This document shows, in pieces, positions 20,966 through 28,570 of a DNA stretch of 64,000 nucleotides (position 1 is its first letter; every line of letters starts with the position of its first letter). The DNA is from Magnetospirillum sp. 15-1 (GTDB lineage: Bacteria > Pseudomonadota > Alphaproteobacteria > Rhodospirillales > Magnetospirillaceae), in the NCBI RefSeq assembly GCF_900184795.1, contig NZ_FXXN01000027.1, positions 165,296 through 229,295 on the forward strand, written 5' to 3'. Both the position numbers and the translations under genes were made by a program. The notes beneath the pieces were generated by a model. It was not told the origin of the DNA. It did no database searches and saw nothing but the letters and a program-made list of their open reading frames with translations.

Positions 20966-21577
20966 ATGAAGGCTCGGTCTTGGATTCCCGCGATGGTCGC
21001 CGCTCTGCTCGGAACGGGCTCCGCCTGGGCCGACCAGAAGGTGATCCATGCCCTGGGCGAGGACTTGCCGCAGCCCGGAGCGCTGTTCGAGGACGTGCGC
21101 GCCATGAAGCTGGCGCCCGGCCGGCGCATCGTCTGCGAATCCGATACCGACAAGCCCCGGCTGGCCAATCCCGGCCTGATGCAGCCCCAGCGTTCGCGCG
21201 GGGCCGATCACGTGCGGCGCTGTTCGGTCTTCGCCGACGACGGCAAGGACAATTGGGTCGTGGCCGGGGTGACGACGGTGTTCGGCGAGGCGCGGCTGTG
21301 GCTGATCTTCGTGGAGCAGGGCTCCCAGGGGCGTTATCGTCTGGCTCAGCTCAGCCTGTGGGGCCGCAATTCCGAATGGAACAAGGCGGCCGGCCTGCTG
21401 GGCGCCATGCTGGGCGAGCCCTCCACCAAGGCCGAGCGCGTGCTCGGCTGGATGGACGAGCAGCACGAGACCCTGATGTTCATCGACGAGAAGTATCCGG
21501 ACGAATTCGCCGTCGCGATAGGAGACATCCGCCTGCGCAAGCTGATGAAGTCCCCCGGAACCGCCATCCGCGAGTAG
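20966..21577 (+). CDS. Secreted protein of unknown function, paralogue of the next gene
   Basis: This 203-residue protein has a signal peptide (KARSWIPAMVAALLGTGSAWA, cleavage before DQ). The mature part has RRIVCESDTDKPRLANPG, then RRCSVFADDGKDNW, a pattern shared with the next gene (MVCGWDAEKPPG and DRCALFQDDGKNNW). The two conserved Cys may form a disulphide in the periplasm. No family is recognised. ATG 20942 is an in-frame alternative but would place eight extra residues before the signal. Confidence 0.75.
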   Translation: MKARSWIPAMVAALLGTGSAWADQKVIHALGEDLPQPGALFEDVRAMKLAPGRRIVCESDTDKPRLANPGLMQPQRSRGADHVRRCSVFADDGKDNWVVAGVTTVFGEARLWLIFVEQGSQGRYRLAQLSLWGRNSEWNKAAGLLGAMLGEPSTKAERVLGWMDEQHETLMFIDEKYPDEFAVAIGDIRLRKLMKSPGTAIRE

Positions 21578-21583
21578 CCAGTC

Positions 21584-22174
21584 ATGCGTTTTGCCACCCT
21601 TCTGTGCGCCCTTCTGCTCAGCCTGCCCGCCTGGGCCGCCGATACCACAAGGCCGCTGGAACTGGGGCCGGCCCAACTGGGCATGCGCGCCAACCAGTTG
21701 CGCTTCTCGGCGCTGCCTGCCAACACCAGGATGGTGTGCGGCTGGGATGCAGAAAAGCCGCCGGGGGTGGAGAAGACTCCGCTGATGATGGTCGGCGCCA
21801 TGGTTTCGGCCAAGGTGGACCGCTGCGCCCTGTTCCAGGATGACGGCAAGAACAACTGGAGCCCGCGGCCGGCCCTGGTGGGCGGCGTTCCCACCGAGCT
21901 GTGGTTCATGACCATCGAGGACGAGGCCGGCAGCCCGCGCATCTTCCAGATCGTCGGCCGCCAGGAGCCCAATGCCTTCCCGTCCACCTTCGCCTTCCTG
22001 ACCGAGCGCTGGGGCCAGCCGGTGCAGAAGGTGCCCTATTTCGTCCGCTGGCTGAACGGCACCAACGAGGGCCAGATGAAGGAGGACGGCGAGGGCGTGA
22101 TGCTCTGGCTGTTCGACACCAAGCTGCATGCCCTGATGGAATCGCGCATGCCCAGGGGCAAGGCCAAGAAATAG
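21584..22174 (+). CDS. Secreted protein of unknown function, paralogue of the previous gene
   Basis: This 196-residue protein has a signal peptide cut after LPAWA and the same CxxDxxK... CxxFxDDGKxNW pattern as its upstream neighbour, from which it is six bases away. The C-terminal half (RWGQPVQKVPYFVRWLNGTNEG) aligns in position with MLGEPSTKAERVLGWMDEQHE in the neighbour. The two probably arose by tandem duplication and form an operon. Confidence 0.75.
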   Translation: MRFATLLCALLLSLPAWAADTTRPLELGPAQLGMRANQLRFSALPANTRMVCGWDAEKPPGVEKTPLMMVGAMVSAKVDRCALFQDDGKNNWSPRPALVGGVPTELWFMTIEDEAGSPRIFQIVGRQEPNAFPSTFAFLTERWGQPVQKVPYFVRWLNGTNEGQMKEDGEGVMLWLFDTKLHALMESRMPRGKAKK

Positions 22175-22195
22175 CCGGGGCCGGGGAGTCTCTGG

Positions 22196-22801
22196 CTAGG
22201 GGCAGCCGCGCAGGGACATCTGGCGGCCGATGGCGCTCAGGCGCTTTTCGCCGAGGTCCAGCGCCTTGGTCGCCACCCGGCGGTTTTCCAGCAATTCGCA
22301 TTCGGCCGAAATCAGGGCCTTCTGATCCGACTTGGTCAGGATGGCGTGATATCGCTGAGCGGTGGCCTTGGCGGCGGGATCACCCTTGGCCGCCAGATAG
22401 CCCTGGTGCCAGCGGGCATAGCTGCCGTTGCCCATCAGCGAGATGGCCACATCGGCGGCGGACAGGTTGCCGGGCTTCAGGGGAAAGCGGATATAGCCGC
22501 CGGGGCGGTCGGGCGAGGTCATGGTGTAGACGCCGATGGTGTTGTCCGCCACCGCGTTGGTCCGCTTGTCCTCGGGAATGGGGGTGCAGCGCAGGTCCTT
22601 GACCTCGGCGGCCAGCGCCCGCTGCCTGGGCGGAAATTCCGCCGTCATGTCGATGGCCTTGCGCACCAGGGCCAGACATTCGCCACCCTGCTCGCCGGGC
22701 GCGGTTTGGATATGCCGCCCCTTATAGTCCACGCTCTGCTCCGCCGCGGCGGTCCCAGCCACCCACGCCGTCATGGCGGCCGCCAGAATCAGAATTCGCA
22801 T
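22196..22801 (-). CDS. Secreted hypothetical protein
   Basis: This 201-residue protein has a signal peptide (MRILILAAAMTAWVAGTAAA-E). Four Cys remain in the mature part, around GGECLALVRK, VKDLRCTPIP, SAECELLENR and LRGCP. No known family is recognised. The start is fixed by a strong GGGGGAGGG box directly upstream. It is monocistronic, lies between the paralogue pair and folE, and converges with the former. Confidence 0.75.
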   Translation of the reverse strand: MRILILAAAMTAWVAGTAAAEQSVDYKGRHIQTAPGEQGGECLALVRKAIDMTAEFPPRQRALAAEVKDLRCTPIPEDKRTNAVADNTIGVYTMTSPDRPGGYIRFPLKPGNLSAADVAISLMGNGSYARWHQGYLAAKGDPAAKATAQRYHAILTKSDQKALISAECELLENRRVATKALDLGEKRLSAIGRQMSLRGCP

Positions 22802-22875
22802 CACACCCTCCCCCAATGGTTGGGTCGAGGGTGTGGCAGTTCGACCGTTCGGGCAATCTGCCCGAAGGGCTTAGG

Positions 22876-23571
22876 CTAAACGTTGGAGAGGCCGCCCGAG
22901 TGCTGGTTGTGGATCAGCGCCATGAACTCGCGCCGGGTCGCCGGGTCGTCGCGGAAGGCGCCCAGCATGCGGCTGGTCACCATGGTGACGCCGGGTTTGT
23001 GGATACCGCGGGTGGTCATGCACTGGTGGGCGGCCTCGATGACCACCGCCACGCCCTTGGGCTGCAGCACGTCATTGATGGTGTTGGCGATCTGGGCGGT
23101 GAGCTTTTCCTGGATCTGCAGGCGGCGGGCATAGATTTCCACCACGCGGGCCAGCTTGGAGATACCCACCACCCGGCGGTTGGGCAGATAGGCCACATGC
23201 GCCTTGCCGATGATCGGTACCACGTGGTGCTCGCAATGGGATTCCAGGCGGATGTCGCGCAGCAGCACCATTTCGTCGTAGCCGTCGGTCTCCTCGAAGG
23301 TGCGGTGCAGGATCTCGGTGGGGTCCTGGTCGTAGCCGGAGAAAAACTCCTCGTAGGCGCGCACCACCCGGTCGGGAGTGCCGACCAGACCTTCGCGGTC
23401 GGGGTCGTCGCCGGCCCAGCGCAGCAGGGTGCGCACCGCCTCTTCCGCTTCTTCCCGGCTCGGCTTTTCCAGGTGACGGCCGGTGGCGGGGAGCAGTTCC
23501 TTGGGCAGGGTGAGGGAGGTCCTGTCGTTGCTCACGGCGGCATTCCTTTCGCGTTGATCACGATCCGGCAT
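22876..23571 (-). CDS. folE: GTP cyclohydrolase I
   Basis: It converts GTP to dihydroneopterin triphosphate, the first step of folate/pterin synthesis. The core has [15 protein letters not shown] and [11 protein letters not shown], carrying the zinc-binding Cys, His and Cys residues, and [17 protein letters not shown]. The start is uncertain. ATG 23571 follows GGAGG within the palindrome GGAGGCGCCTCC. GTG 23535 follows AAAGGAA at good spacing and would give a 219-residue protein. Confidence 0.95.
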   Translation of the reverse strand: MPDRDQRERNAAVSNDRTSLTLPKELLPATGRHLEKPSREEAEEAVRTLLRWAGDDPDREGLVGTPDRVVRAYEEFFSGYDQDPTEILHRTFEETDGYDEMVLLRDIRLESHCEHHVVPIIGKAHVAYLPNRRVVGISKLARVVEIYARRLQIQEKLTAQIANTINDVLQPKGVAVVIEAAHQCMTTRGIHKPGVTMVTSRMLGAFRDDPATRREFMALIHNQHSGGLSNV

Positions 23572-23604
23572 GTGGAGGCGCCTCCGTCGGTTTGCAACCC
23601 CCGG

Positions 23605-23997
23605 CTAGTTCAGGCGCGGTTTCTCGTGCGGGCTGTCCAGCGAGAAGGCGGGGATGGCGATGTCGAAGGGCGAGCCGTCCTCGTCCTCCATCTCGTAGGT
23701 GCCGACCATGATGCCGGACGGCGTGGGCAGCGGGGTGCCCGAGGTGTATTCGTAGGCGTCGCCGGGGCGCAGCACCGGTTGTTCGCCCACCACGCCGGGG
23801 CCCTTGACCTCCTGCACGCGGCCGATGGCGTCGGTGATGACCCAGTGGCGGCGCATTAGCTGGACGGTGTGGCTGCCCTTGTTGACGATGCGCACCCTAT
23901 AGGCCCAGACGAAGTGGTTGTCGCCGGGCGAGGACTGGTCGTCCAGGTAGAAGGGCTTAACCGTCACCTCGATATCTCGGGTGGTCTGGCTGTACAT
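23605..23997 (-). CDS. apaG: Co2+/Mg2+ efflux protein ApaG
   Basis: This 130-residue protein is a fibronectin-like beta sandwich with the ApaG signature [23 protein letters not shown] and the [11 protein letters not shown] and [18 protein letters not shown] loops. The family was linked to cobalt resistance, but its molecular role is unclear. It is complete, at the usual length. It precedes folE by about 30 bases on the same strand and may be co-transcribed with it. Confidence 0.94.
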   Translation of the reverse strand: MYSQTTRDIEVTVKPFYLDDQSSPGDNHFVWAYRVRIVNKGSHTVQLMRRHWVITDAIGRVQEVKGPGVVGEQPVLRPGDAYEYTSGTPLPTPSGIMVGTYEMEDEDGSPFDIAIPAFSLDSPHEKPRLN

Positions 23998-24080
23998 GGG
24001 AATCCCCGTCCGGAAAAATACCGACGCCCATCATATCAGGCGGGCATCGGCATTTGTCCACCGAACAGAATCGACAGGTT

Positions 24081-25277
24081 TCAGCTTTCCAGCGCGCGGG
24101 CCAGGTCCTCGACCAGATCATCGCCGTCCTCCAGGCCCACCGACAGGCGCAGCAGCCCCTCGGTAATGCCCATGGCATGCTTGTCCTCGGGCGACAGGCG
24201 CTGGTGGGTGGTGGTCCAGGGATGGGTGATCAGGCTCTTGGCGTCGCCCAGATTGTTGGAGATGTCGATCAGTTCGACGCCGTTCAGCAGCTTGTAGGCC
24301 GCCGGCTTGCCGCCTTTCAGCTCGATGCCGACGATGCCGCCCCAGCCGTGCATCTGCCGCTTGGCCAATTCGTGCTGGGGGTGGCTTTCCAGGCCGGGAT
24401 AGAGCACGCGGGCCACTTCGGGGCGGCTCTCCAGGAAGCGGGCGACCTTCAAGGCGTTGGCGCAATGGCGCTCCATGCGCAGGTCCAGGGTCTCGAGGCC
24501 CTTGAGCAGCACCCAGGCATTGAACGGCGAGATGGCCGGGCCGGTGTTGCGCAGGAAGGGCCCCAGCACGTCGGCGCAGAATTCCTGTGAGCCCAGCACC
24601 GCGCCGCCGAGACAGCGGCCCTGGCCGTCCATGTGCTTGGTGGCGGAATAGACGACGATGTCGGCGCCCAGTTTCAGCGGGCTCTGGAGGATCGGCGTGG
24701 CGAAGACGTTGTCCACCACCACCTTGGCGCCGGCCTTGTGGGCCAGTTCGCACACGGCGGCCAGATCGATGATCTCCAGCGTCGGGTTGGACGGCGTTTC
24801 GAGGAAGACGCAGGCGGTGGGCTGGGACAGCGCCGCCTTCCAGGCGTTCAGGTCGGTGCCGTCCACGAACACTCCCGTGACGCCGTAGCGCGGCAGCAAC
24901 TCGTTGATGATCCAGTGGCACGAGCCGAACAGCGCCTTGGAGGCCACCACCCGGTCGCCGGCCCGCAACTGGCAAAGCAGGGCGGCATGCACGGCGGCCA
25001 TGCCCGATGCGGTGGCGCGGCAGGCGGGTGCGCCTTCGATCTCGGCCAGGCGCTGCTCGAACATGGCGACGGTGGGGTTCTTGAAGCGGGAATAGACCAT
25101 GCGGTCCAGGGTGCCGTCGAAGCTCGCCTCGGCCTCCTCGGCGCTGTCGTAGACATAGCCGGAGGTCATGAAGACGGCTTCCGAGGTCTCGCGGAAATTG
25201 GTGCGGGACAATCCGCCGCGCACCGCCAGGGTGCGGGGGCGCCAGGTGCGGGACGGCTTGGAATCGCTGCTGCTCAT
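24081..25277 (-). CDS. metZ: O-succinylhomoserine sulfhydrylase
   Basis: This 398-residue PLP enzyme of the Cys/Met metabolism family makes homocysteine directly from O-succinylhomoserine and sulfide. It has GGLSRTNFRETSEAVF, YSRFKNPTV, VVDNVFATP and the PLP Lys in YSATKHMDGQGR. The start is fixed by GGAGG five bases upstream and by the leader arrangement. Expression is probably controlled by the SAM-II riboswitch and attenuator directly upstream, which supports MetZ over cystathionine enzymes. Confidence 0.94.
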   Translation of the reverse strand: MSSSDSKPSRTWRPRTLAVRGGLSRTNFRETSEAVFMTSGYVYDSAEEAEASFDGTLDRMVYSRFKNPTVAMFEQRLAEIEGAPACRATASGMAAVHAALLCQLRAGDRVVASKALFGSCHWIINELLPRYGVTGVFVDGTDLNAWKAALSQPTACVFLETPSNPTLEIIDLAAVCELAHKAGAKVVVDNVFATPILQSPLKLGADIVVYSATKHMDGQGRCLGGAVLGSQEFCADVLGPFLRNTGPAISPFNAWVLLKGLETLDLRMERHCANALKVARFLESRPEVARVLYPGLESHPQHELAKRQMHGWGGIVGIELKGGKPAAYKLLNGVELIDISNNLGDAKSLITHPWTTTHQRLSPEDKHAMGITEGLLRLSVGLEDGDDLVEDLARALES

Positions 25278-25292
25278 ATGACCTCCGAAGAC

Positions 25293-25324
25293 AAAAGCCC
25301 CGACCATGGAGTGGGCCGGGGCTC
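25293..25324 (-). terminator. Intrinsic terminator in the metZ leader
   Basis: AGCCCCG and CGGGGCT arms surround a GC-rich loop and are followed by TTTTGT, between the SAM-II aptamer and the metZ ribosome-binding site. This is the expected expression platform of a transcription-attenuating riboswitch. Confidence 0.75.
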
Positions 25325-25344
25325 GACTTTAAGGAGCGCTCGGA

Positions 25345-25400
25345 CCTCTTTAGCGGAATGTTTTACGTGGCCGCAATCCGGTCGGACAAATCACCACGGT
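25345..25400 (-). ncRNA. SAM-II riboswitch (metA motif) upstream of metZ
   Basis: The leader carries the SAM-II conserved blocks in order: CGTGG (P1), TGATTTG, CCACGTAAAA (the pairing arm CCACG plus the conserved GTAAA) and GCTAAAGAGG. P1 arms CGTGG/CCACG pair perfectly. The aptamer begins right after a sigma70-like promoter and ends about 20 bases before a terminator hairpin. SAM binding is therefore expected to stop transcription of metZ. Confidence 0.9.
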
Positions 25401-25403
25401 CAA

Positions 25404-25433
25404 GACATAGCGCCGGGCCGGGCCAAGCGTCAA
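25404..25433 (-). promoter_or_regulatory. Promoter of the metZ riboswitch transcript
   Basis: On the minus strand, TTGACG (25433-25428) and TATGTC (25409-25404) are 18 bases apart. This places the transcript start at the first bases of the SAM-II aptamer. Confidence 0.6.
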
Positions 25434-25578
25434 GCCCGTTGGCAAAGGGGCGAACATTCAATGTTTTCCGAATATTACCGTTGTACGAAATGCAGGGCGG
25501 TTGTGGTCATACCGCTTGAGGCCATCGGCGGGGAGGGCTATGCTGCACTGCAGCAAGATTATTGGAGATGGGCTTATC

Positions 25579-26382
25579 ATGAACGGAACTGCCAACGGCG
25601 CCCCGGCGCCCCTGCCGCTTCTCGACCTTCGCGGCAAGAAGGGCCTGATCATCGGCATCGCCAACGACCAGTCCATCGCCTATGGCGTCGCCCGCCATTG
25701 CCACGCCTACGGCGCGGAACTGGCCATCACCTACCTCAACGAGAAGAGTGACAAGTACGTCCGCCCCCTGGCCGAACAGCTCTACGCTCCCATCTACATG
25801 CCCTGCGACGTGCGCGAGGACGGGCAGCTGGAAGCGGTGTTCAAGGCCATCGAGGACAAGTGGGGCCGGCTGGACTTCGTCATCCATTCCATCGCCTATG
25901 CCAACCGCGACGACCTGCACGGCCGGGTGACCGATTGCTCGCGCGAGGGGTTCGCCCTGGCCATGGACGTGTCGTGCTTCTCGTTCGTGCGCTGCGCCAA
26001 GCTGGCCGAGCCGCTGATGAAGAACGGTGGCAGCCTGATCACCGTGTCGTTCTACGGTGGCCGCAAGGTGGTCGAGCACTACAACGTCATGGGACCGGTC
26101 AAGGCGGCGCTGGAAAGCACCACCAAGTACCTGGCCCACGAGCTGGGGCCCAAGGGCATCCGCGTCGTCGCCCTGTCGCCCGGTCCGCTGAAGACCCGTG
26201 CCGCCTCGGGCATCGACCGCTTCGACGAGCTGATGGACGCCGCCGCCCAGAAGGCGCCGACCCATCAACTGGCCGACATCAACGATTGCGGTTCCTTCGC
26301 CGCCTATCTGGTCAGCGACCTGGCCAAGTCGGTGACCGGCACCACGCTGTACATCGACGGCGGCGCCCACATCGTCGGGTAG
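25579..26382 (+). CDS. fabI: Enoyl-ACP reductase (NADH), FabI type
   Basis: This 267-residue short-chain dehydrogenase catalyses the last step of each fatty acid elongation round. The N-terminal cofactor motif is LIIGIANDQSIAYGVA. The catalytic pair Y-x6-K is in HYNVMGPVKAALE, and SPGPLKTRAASGI is the typical FabI substrate loop. The start choice gives MNGTANG with the core beginning at residue 18. Its 3' end is two bases from the opposite-strand gene at 26385. Confidence 0.94.
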   Translation: MNGTANGAPAPLPLLDLRGKKGLIIGIANDQSIAYGVARHCHAYGAELAITYLNEKSDKYVRPLAEQLYAPIYMPCDVREDGQLEAVFKAIEDKWGRLDFVIHSIAYANRDDLHGRVTDCSREGFALAMDVSCFSFVRCAKLAEPLMKNGGSLITVSFYGGRKVVEHYNVMGPVKAALESTTKYLAHELGPKGIRVVALSPGPLKTRAASGIDRFDELMDAAAQKAPTHQLADINDCGSFAAYLVSDLAKSVTGTTLYIDGGAHIVG

Positions 26383-26384
26383 CG

Positions 26385-26660
26385 CTATTCCGGCCGGGGC
26401 GCCGTCCAGGCGGCGCCCTGGTCGCGGTAGAAGCGCAGCCTTTCCTGATCACGGGACAGGGCTGCGTCATCGGCCGGGGCCGTAGCCTTGAGGGACTGCC
26501 GGCGGCGCGAGATATCCTCGCGCTGCTCGGCGGCCAGACGCTGGAACAGCCGTGCCCGCGCCGGACCCGAGGGTGGGGCGGCGGAATCGGCGGGCGGGAT
26601 GGGGCCGTCATGGCGCCGTTCCGCCGCGTCCATCCGCCGAAAGGCGAAACGGACGGGCAT
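26385..26660 (-). CDS. Hypothetical protein
   Basis: This 91-residue, Arg/Ala-rich protein has a likely helical middle (ARLFQRLAAEQREDISRRRQ). The start at MPVRFAFRRM has a GAGGAG box at good spacing, the best sign that it is real. No family is recognised. It lies downstream of the S24 regulator on the same strand, about 70 bases away. Confidence 0.5.
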   Translation of the reverse strand: MPVRFAFRRMDAAERRHDGPIPPADSAAPPSGPARARLFQRLAAEQREDISRRRQSLKATAPADDAALSRDQERLRFYRDQGAAWTAPRPE

Positions 26661-26729
26661 GCCGGTCTCCTCAAGCGAAGATCGGCATAAGAACATAAAA
26701 AGAACATGCGTGCAAGGGGCGGCGGGCGC

Positions 26730-27365
26730 CTACTGGCTGGACCACAGGATGCGGGCGATCCACGCCACCTCCTCGGCGGCCAGCGAGCGCCCGGCATGGG
26801 CCGGGTTGACCGAGGCCAGTTCGATCCGCTTGGCGGTCTGGCGCACCAGTTGCTTGACCATCACCTCACCCTCGATGGTGCGCACCACCACCCGGTCGCC
26901 GCGCCGCACGCCGGCGGCGGGCGAGACGATCACCACGTCGCCGTCGCGATAGAGGGGCTCCATGGAATCGCCGCTGACCTCCAGCGCATAGGCGTGGGGA
27001 TCACCGATCTCGGGAAACGGAATCTCATCCCAGCCGCCCCCCACCGGATAGCCGGCATCGTCGAAATAGCCGCGATCACCCGCCTGGGCGAAGCCGACCA
27101 GCGGAATGGTGCTGGCCGAATGCTGGGGTTGGGCCATGTCCTCGATATAGGCGACGAAGGCGGTCATGCTGGCCCCGGTCGCCTCCAGCACCTTGGCGAC
27201 GCTTTCCGTCGAGGGCCAGCGGGGCTTGCCTTCGCGGGTGATGCGTTTGCTCTTGTTGAAGGTGGTGGGGTCCAGCCCGGCCTTCCGGGCAAGCGCCGAC
27301 GCTGTCAGCCCGTGGTCACGGGCAAGCGCGTCAATGGCGGCCCAGATGTCGGCGTGCTTCAGCAT
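26730..27365 (-). CDS. HTH/S24-domain repressor (CI/LexA-like)
   Basis: This 211-residue regulator has an N-terminal HTH of about 60 residues (LTASALARKAGLDPTTFNKSKR) and a C-terminal LexA-type S24 domain with the Ser/Lys dyad in SGDSMEP (S134) and EVMVKQL (K171). An Ala-Gly pair at about 95-96 (AQAGD) sits where self-cleavage would occur. It is divergent from the phage-like genes that start at 27470, consistent with a prophage-type repressor now guarding that cassette. Similar proteins also occur as ordinary chromosomal regulators. Confidence 0.85.
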   Translation of the reverse strand: MLKHADIWAAIDALARDHGLTASALARKAGLDPTTFNKSKRITREGKPRWPSTESVAKVLEATGASMTAFVAYIEDMAQPQHSASTIPLVGFAQAGDRGYFDDAGYPVGGGWDEIPFPEIGDPHAYALEVSGDSMEPLYRDGDVVIVSPAAGVRRGDRVVVRTIEGEVMVKQLVRQTAKRIELASVNPAHAGRSLAAEEVAWIARILWSSQ

Positions 27366-27469
27366 GGGAAGATGGTCCCGCAATTCGCCGCCCGGTGCTA
27401 CAGGAACATAAACCTTTTCGTTGACTCTATTCTGGAGGTAGGGCATCAAAAGACGGGATTATATCCTAT

Positions 27470-27838
27470 ATGAAGAGAACAAAGATGGCTCAAAGGCGGT
27501 CTATAAAGCTAACATACGAGGAGGAGGGGGTTCCCTTCACCACTCCCGAGGACGCCTGGGTCTGGTATTCCCGGTGCCAGCGGGCCCGCGACGAGGGGGC
27601 GCGCTACGTGGCGGGGCTGGGCGCGGTCGTCCGACCCTGTGCCCCCGATGACATCGCGCGGGAGGTCCGGCGCCTCTATCGTCACCGTATTCTGCGCGGC
27701 GCCCATCTGCGGGTGCTTGTCCGCTTCGGCTGCGACAGCGGTGTGGCGATCGGCGGCGACCAGATCGCCGGCCGCCTGTGGCGGGAGGCGCTGGACCGGC
27801 TGGAGGCGCCGCTGCGGGCCAAGGGGATCATCGCGTGA
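27470..27838 (+). CDS. Hypothetical protein heading the phage-like cassette
   Basis: This 122-residue basic protein has no recognised family. The N-terminal KLTYEEEGVPFTTPEDAWVWYSRCQRARDEGAR and the C-terminal helix IAGRLWREALDRLEAPLRAKG look like a genuine folded protein. ATG 27485 is an alternative start. Its stop overlaps the next gene as GTGA. The upstream region contains TTGACT and TATCCT-like promoter elements facing away from the S24 repressor. Confidence 0.65.
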   Translation: MKRTKMAQRRSIKLTYEEEGVPFTTPEDAWVWYSRCQRARDEGARYVAGLGAVVRPCAPDDIAREVRRLYRHRILRGAHLRVLVRFGCDSGVAIGGDQIAGRLWREALDRLEAPLRAKGIIA

Positions 27839-28335
27839 GCCCGCCCGCCACCCGCGCCCTGGTGGTGTTCTCGGGCAAGGCCGATCTGGGCTGGCTGCGG
27901 CTGTTGCGGCCGGGATTCCGTCACTGCTTCGTCTTGCTGGAATTGGGGGATTCCTGGGTCTGCGTCAATCCGCTGGCCCACCGCACCTCGGTGGAGGTGT
28001 GGTCCCTCGATCCCGCCACCGATCTGCTGGGCTGGCTGCGTGCCCAGGAGGGGCTGATCGTGGTCGAGACCACATTGCGCCAACCCCCGCGCCGTCCCAG
28101 CCCCATCGGTCTTTATTCCTGTGTCGAGGCGGTGAAGCGGGTGCTTGGGTTGCAGGAACGTTGGGTCCTGACCCCGGGGCAGTTGCATGACCACCTCACG
28201 CAATGCGGAAAAAAATCCTTGAAATCCAAAAATTATAAGGTTAGTGTTCCCAAATCAACGCCAGAACCATGCCCGAATCACTCTTCCGCCGCGGCGGAGC
28301 GAGAGGATATGGCCGTCTTCTGGAACAAAACATGA
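27835..28335 (+). CDS. Putative permuted NlpC/P60-like phage protein
   Basis: This 166-residue protein has the order expected of a circularly permuted papain-fold (LRAT/YaeF-like) enzyme: a His in FRHCFVLLEL (H30) first, then a Cys at the start of a helix in GLYSCVEAVKRVLGL (C96). The assignment is by motif order only. The last 45 residues come from a much more AT-rich stretch (28205-28290, with an A7 run) and look unlike the rest, so the natural C-terminus may have been altered by a frameshift. It sits next to podovirus-like structural genes. Confidence 0.55.
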   Translation: MSPPATRALVVFSGKADLGWLRLLRPGFRHCFVLLELGDSWVCVNPLAHRTSVEVWSLDPATDLLGWLRAQEGLIVVETTLRQPPRRPSPIGLYSCVEAVKRVLGLQERWVLTPGQLHDHLTQCGKKSLKSKNYKVSVPKSTPEPCPNHSSAAAEREDMAVFWNKT

Positions 28336-28357
28336 TCAATCAGTAAGGAGATATGCC

Positions 28358-28570
28358 ATGGGTGGTTTCTTCTCTTCCGATCCGCCGGCTGCCGCGCCGG
28401 CACCGGTGGTGCTGCCGTCGGCGCCCGATCCCGCCGCCGAGGCGACGGCGGAGCGCCTCGAGGCCATCAACCGCAACCGGCGCGGCCTGATGGGCACCAT
28501 CGCCACTTCGGAGACCGGATTGCTGCAGCCGTCGGGCAATCGGGCGGCCAAGACCCTGTTGGGAGAATGA
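28358..28570 (+). CDS. Small podovirus-type virion-associated protein
   Basis: This 70-residue protein has the layout of small proteins encoded just before podovirus portals: MGGFFSSDPP, a Pro/Ala-rich linker, an NRRGLMGTIATSETGLL segment and a C-terminal KTLLGE. The function of such proteins is not established. A strong TAAGGAG box precedes the start. It overlaps the portal gene by ATGA. Confidence 0.65.
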   Translation: MGGFFSSDPPAAAPAPVVLPSAPDPAAEATAERLEAINRNRRGLMGTIATSETGLLQPSGNRAAKTLLGE

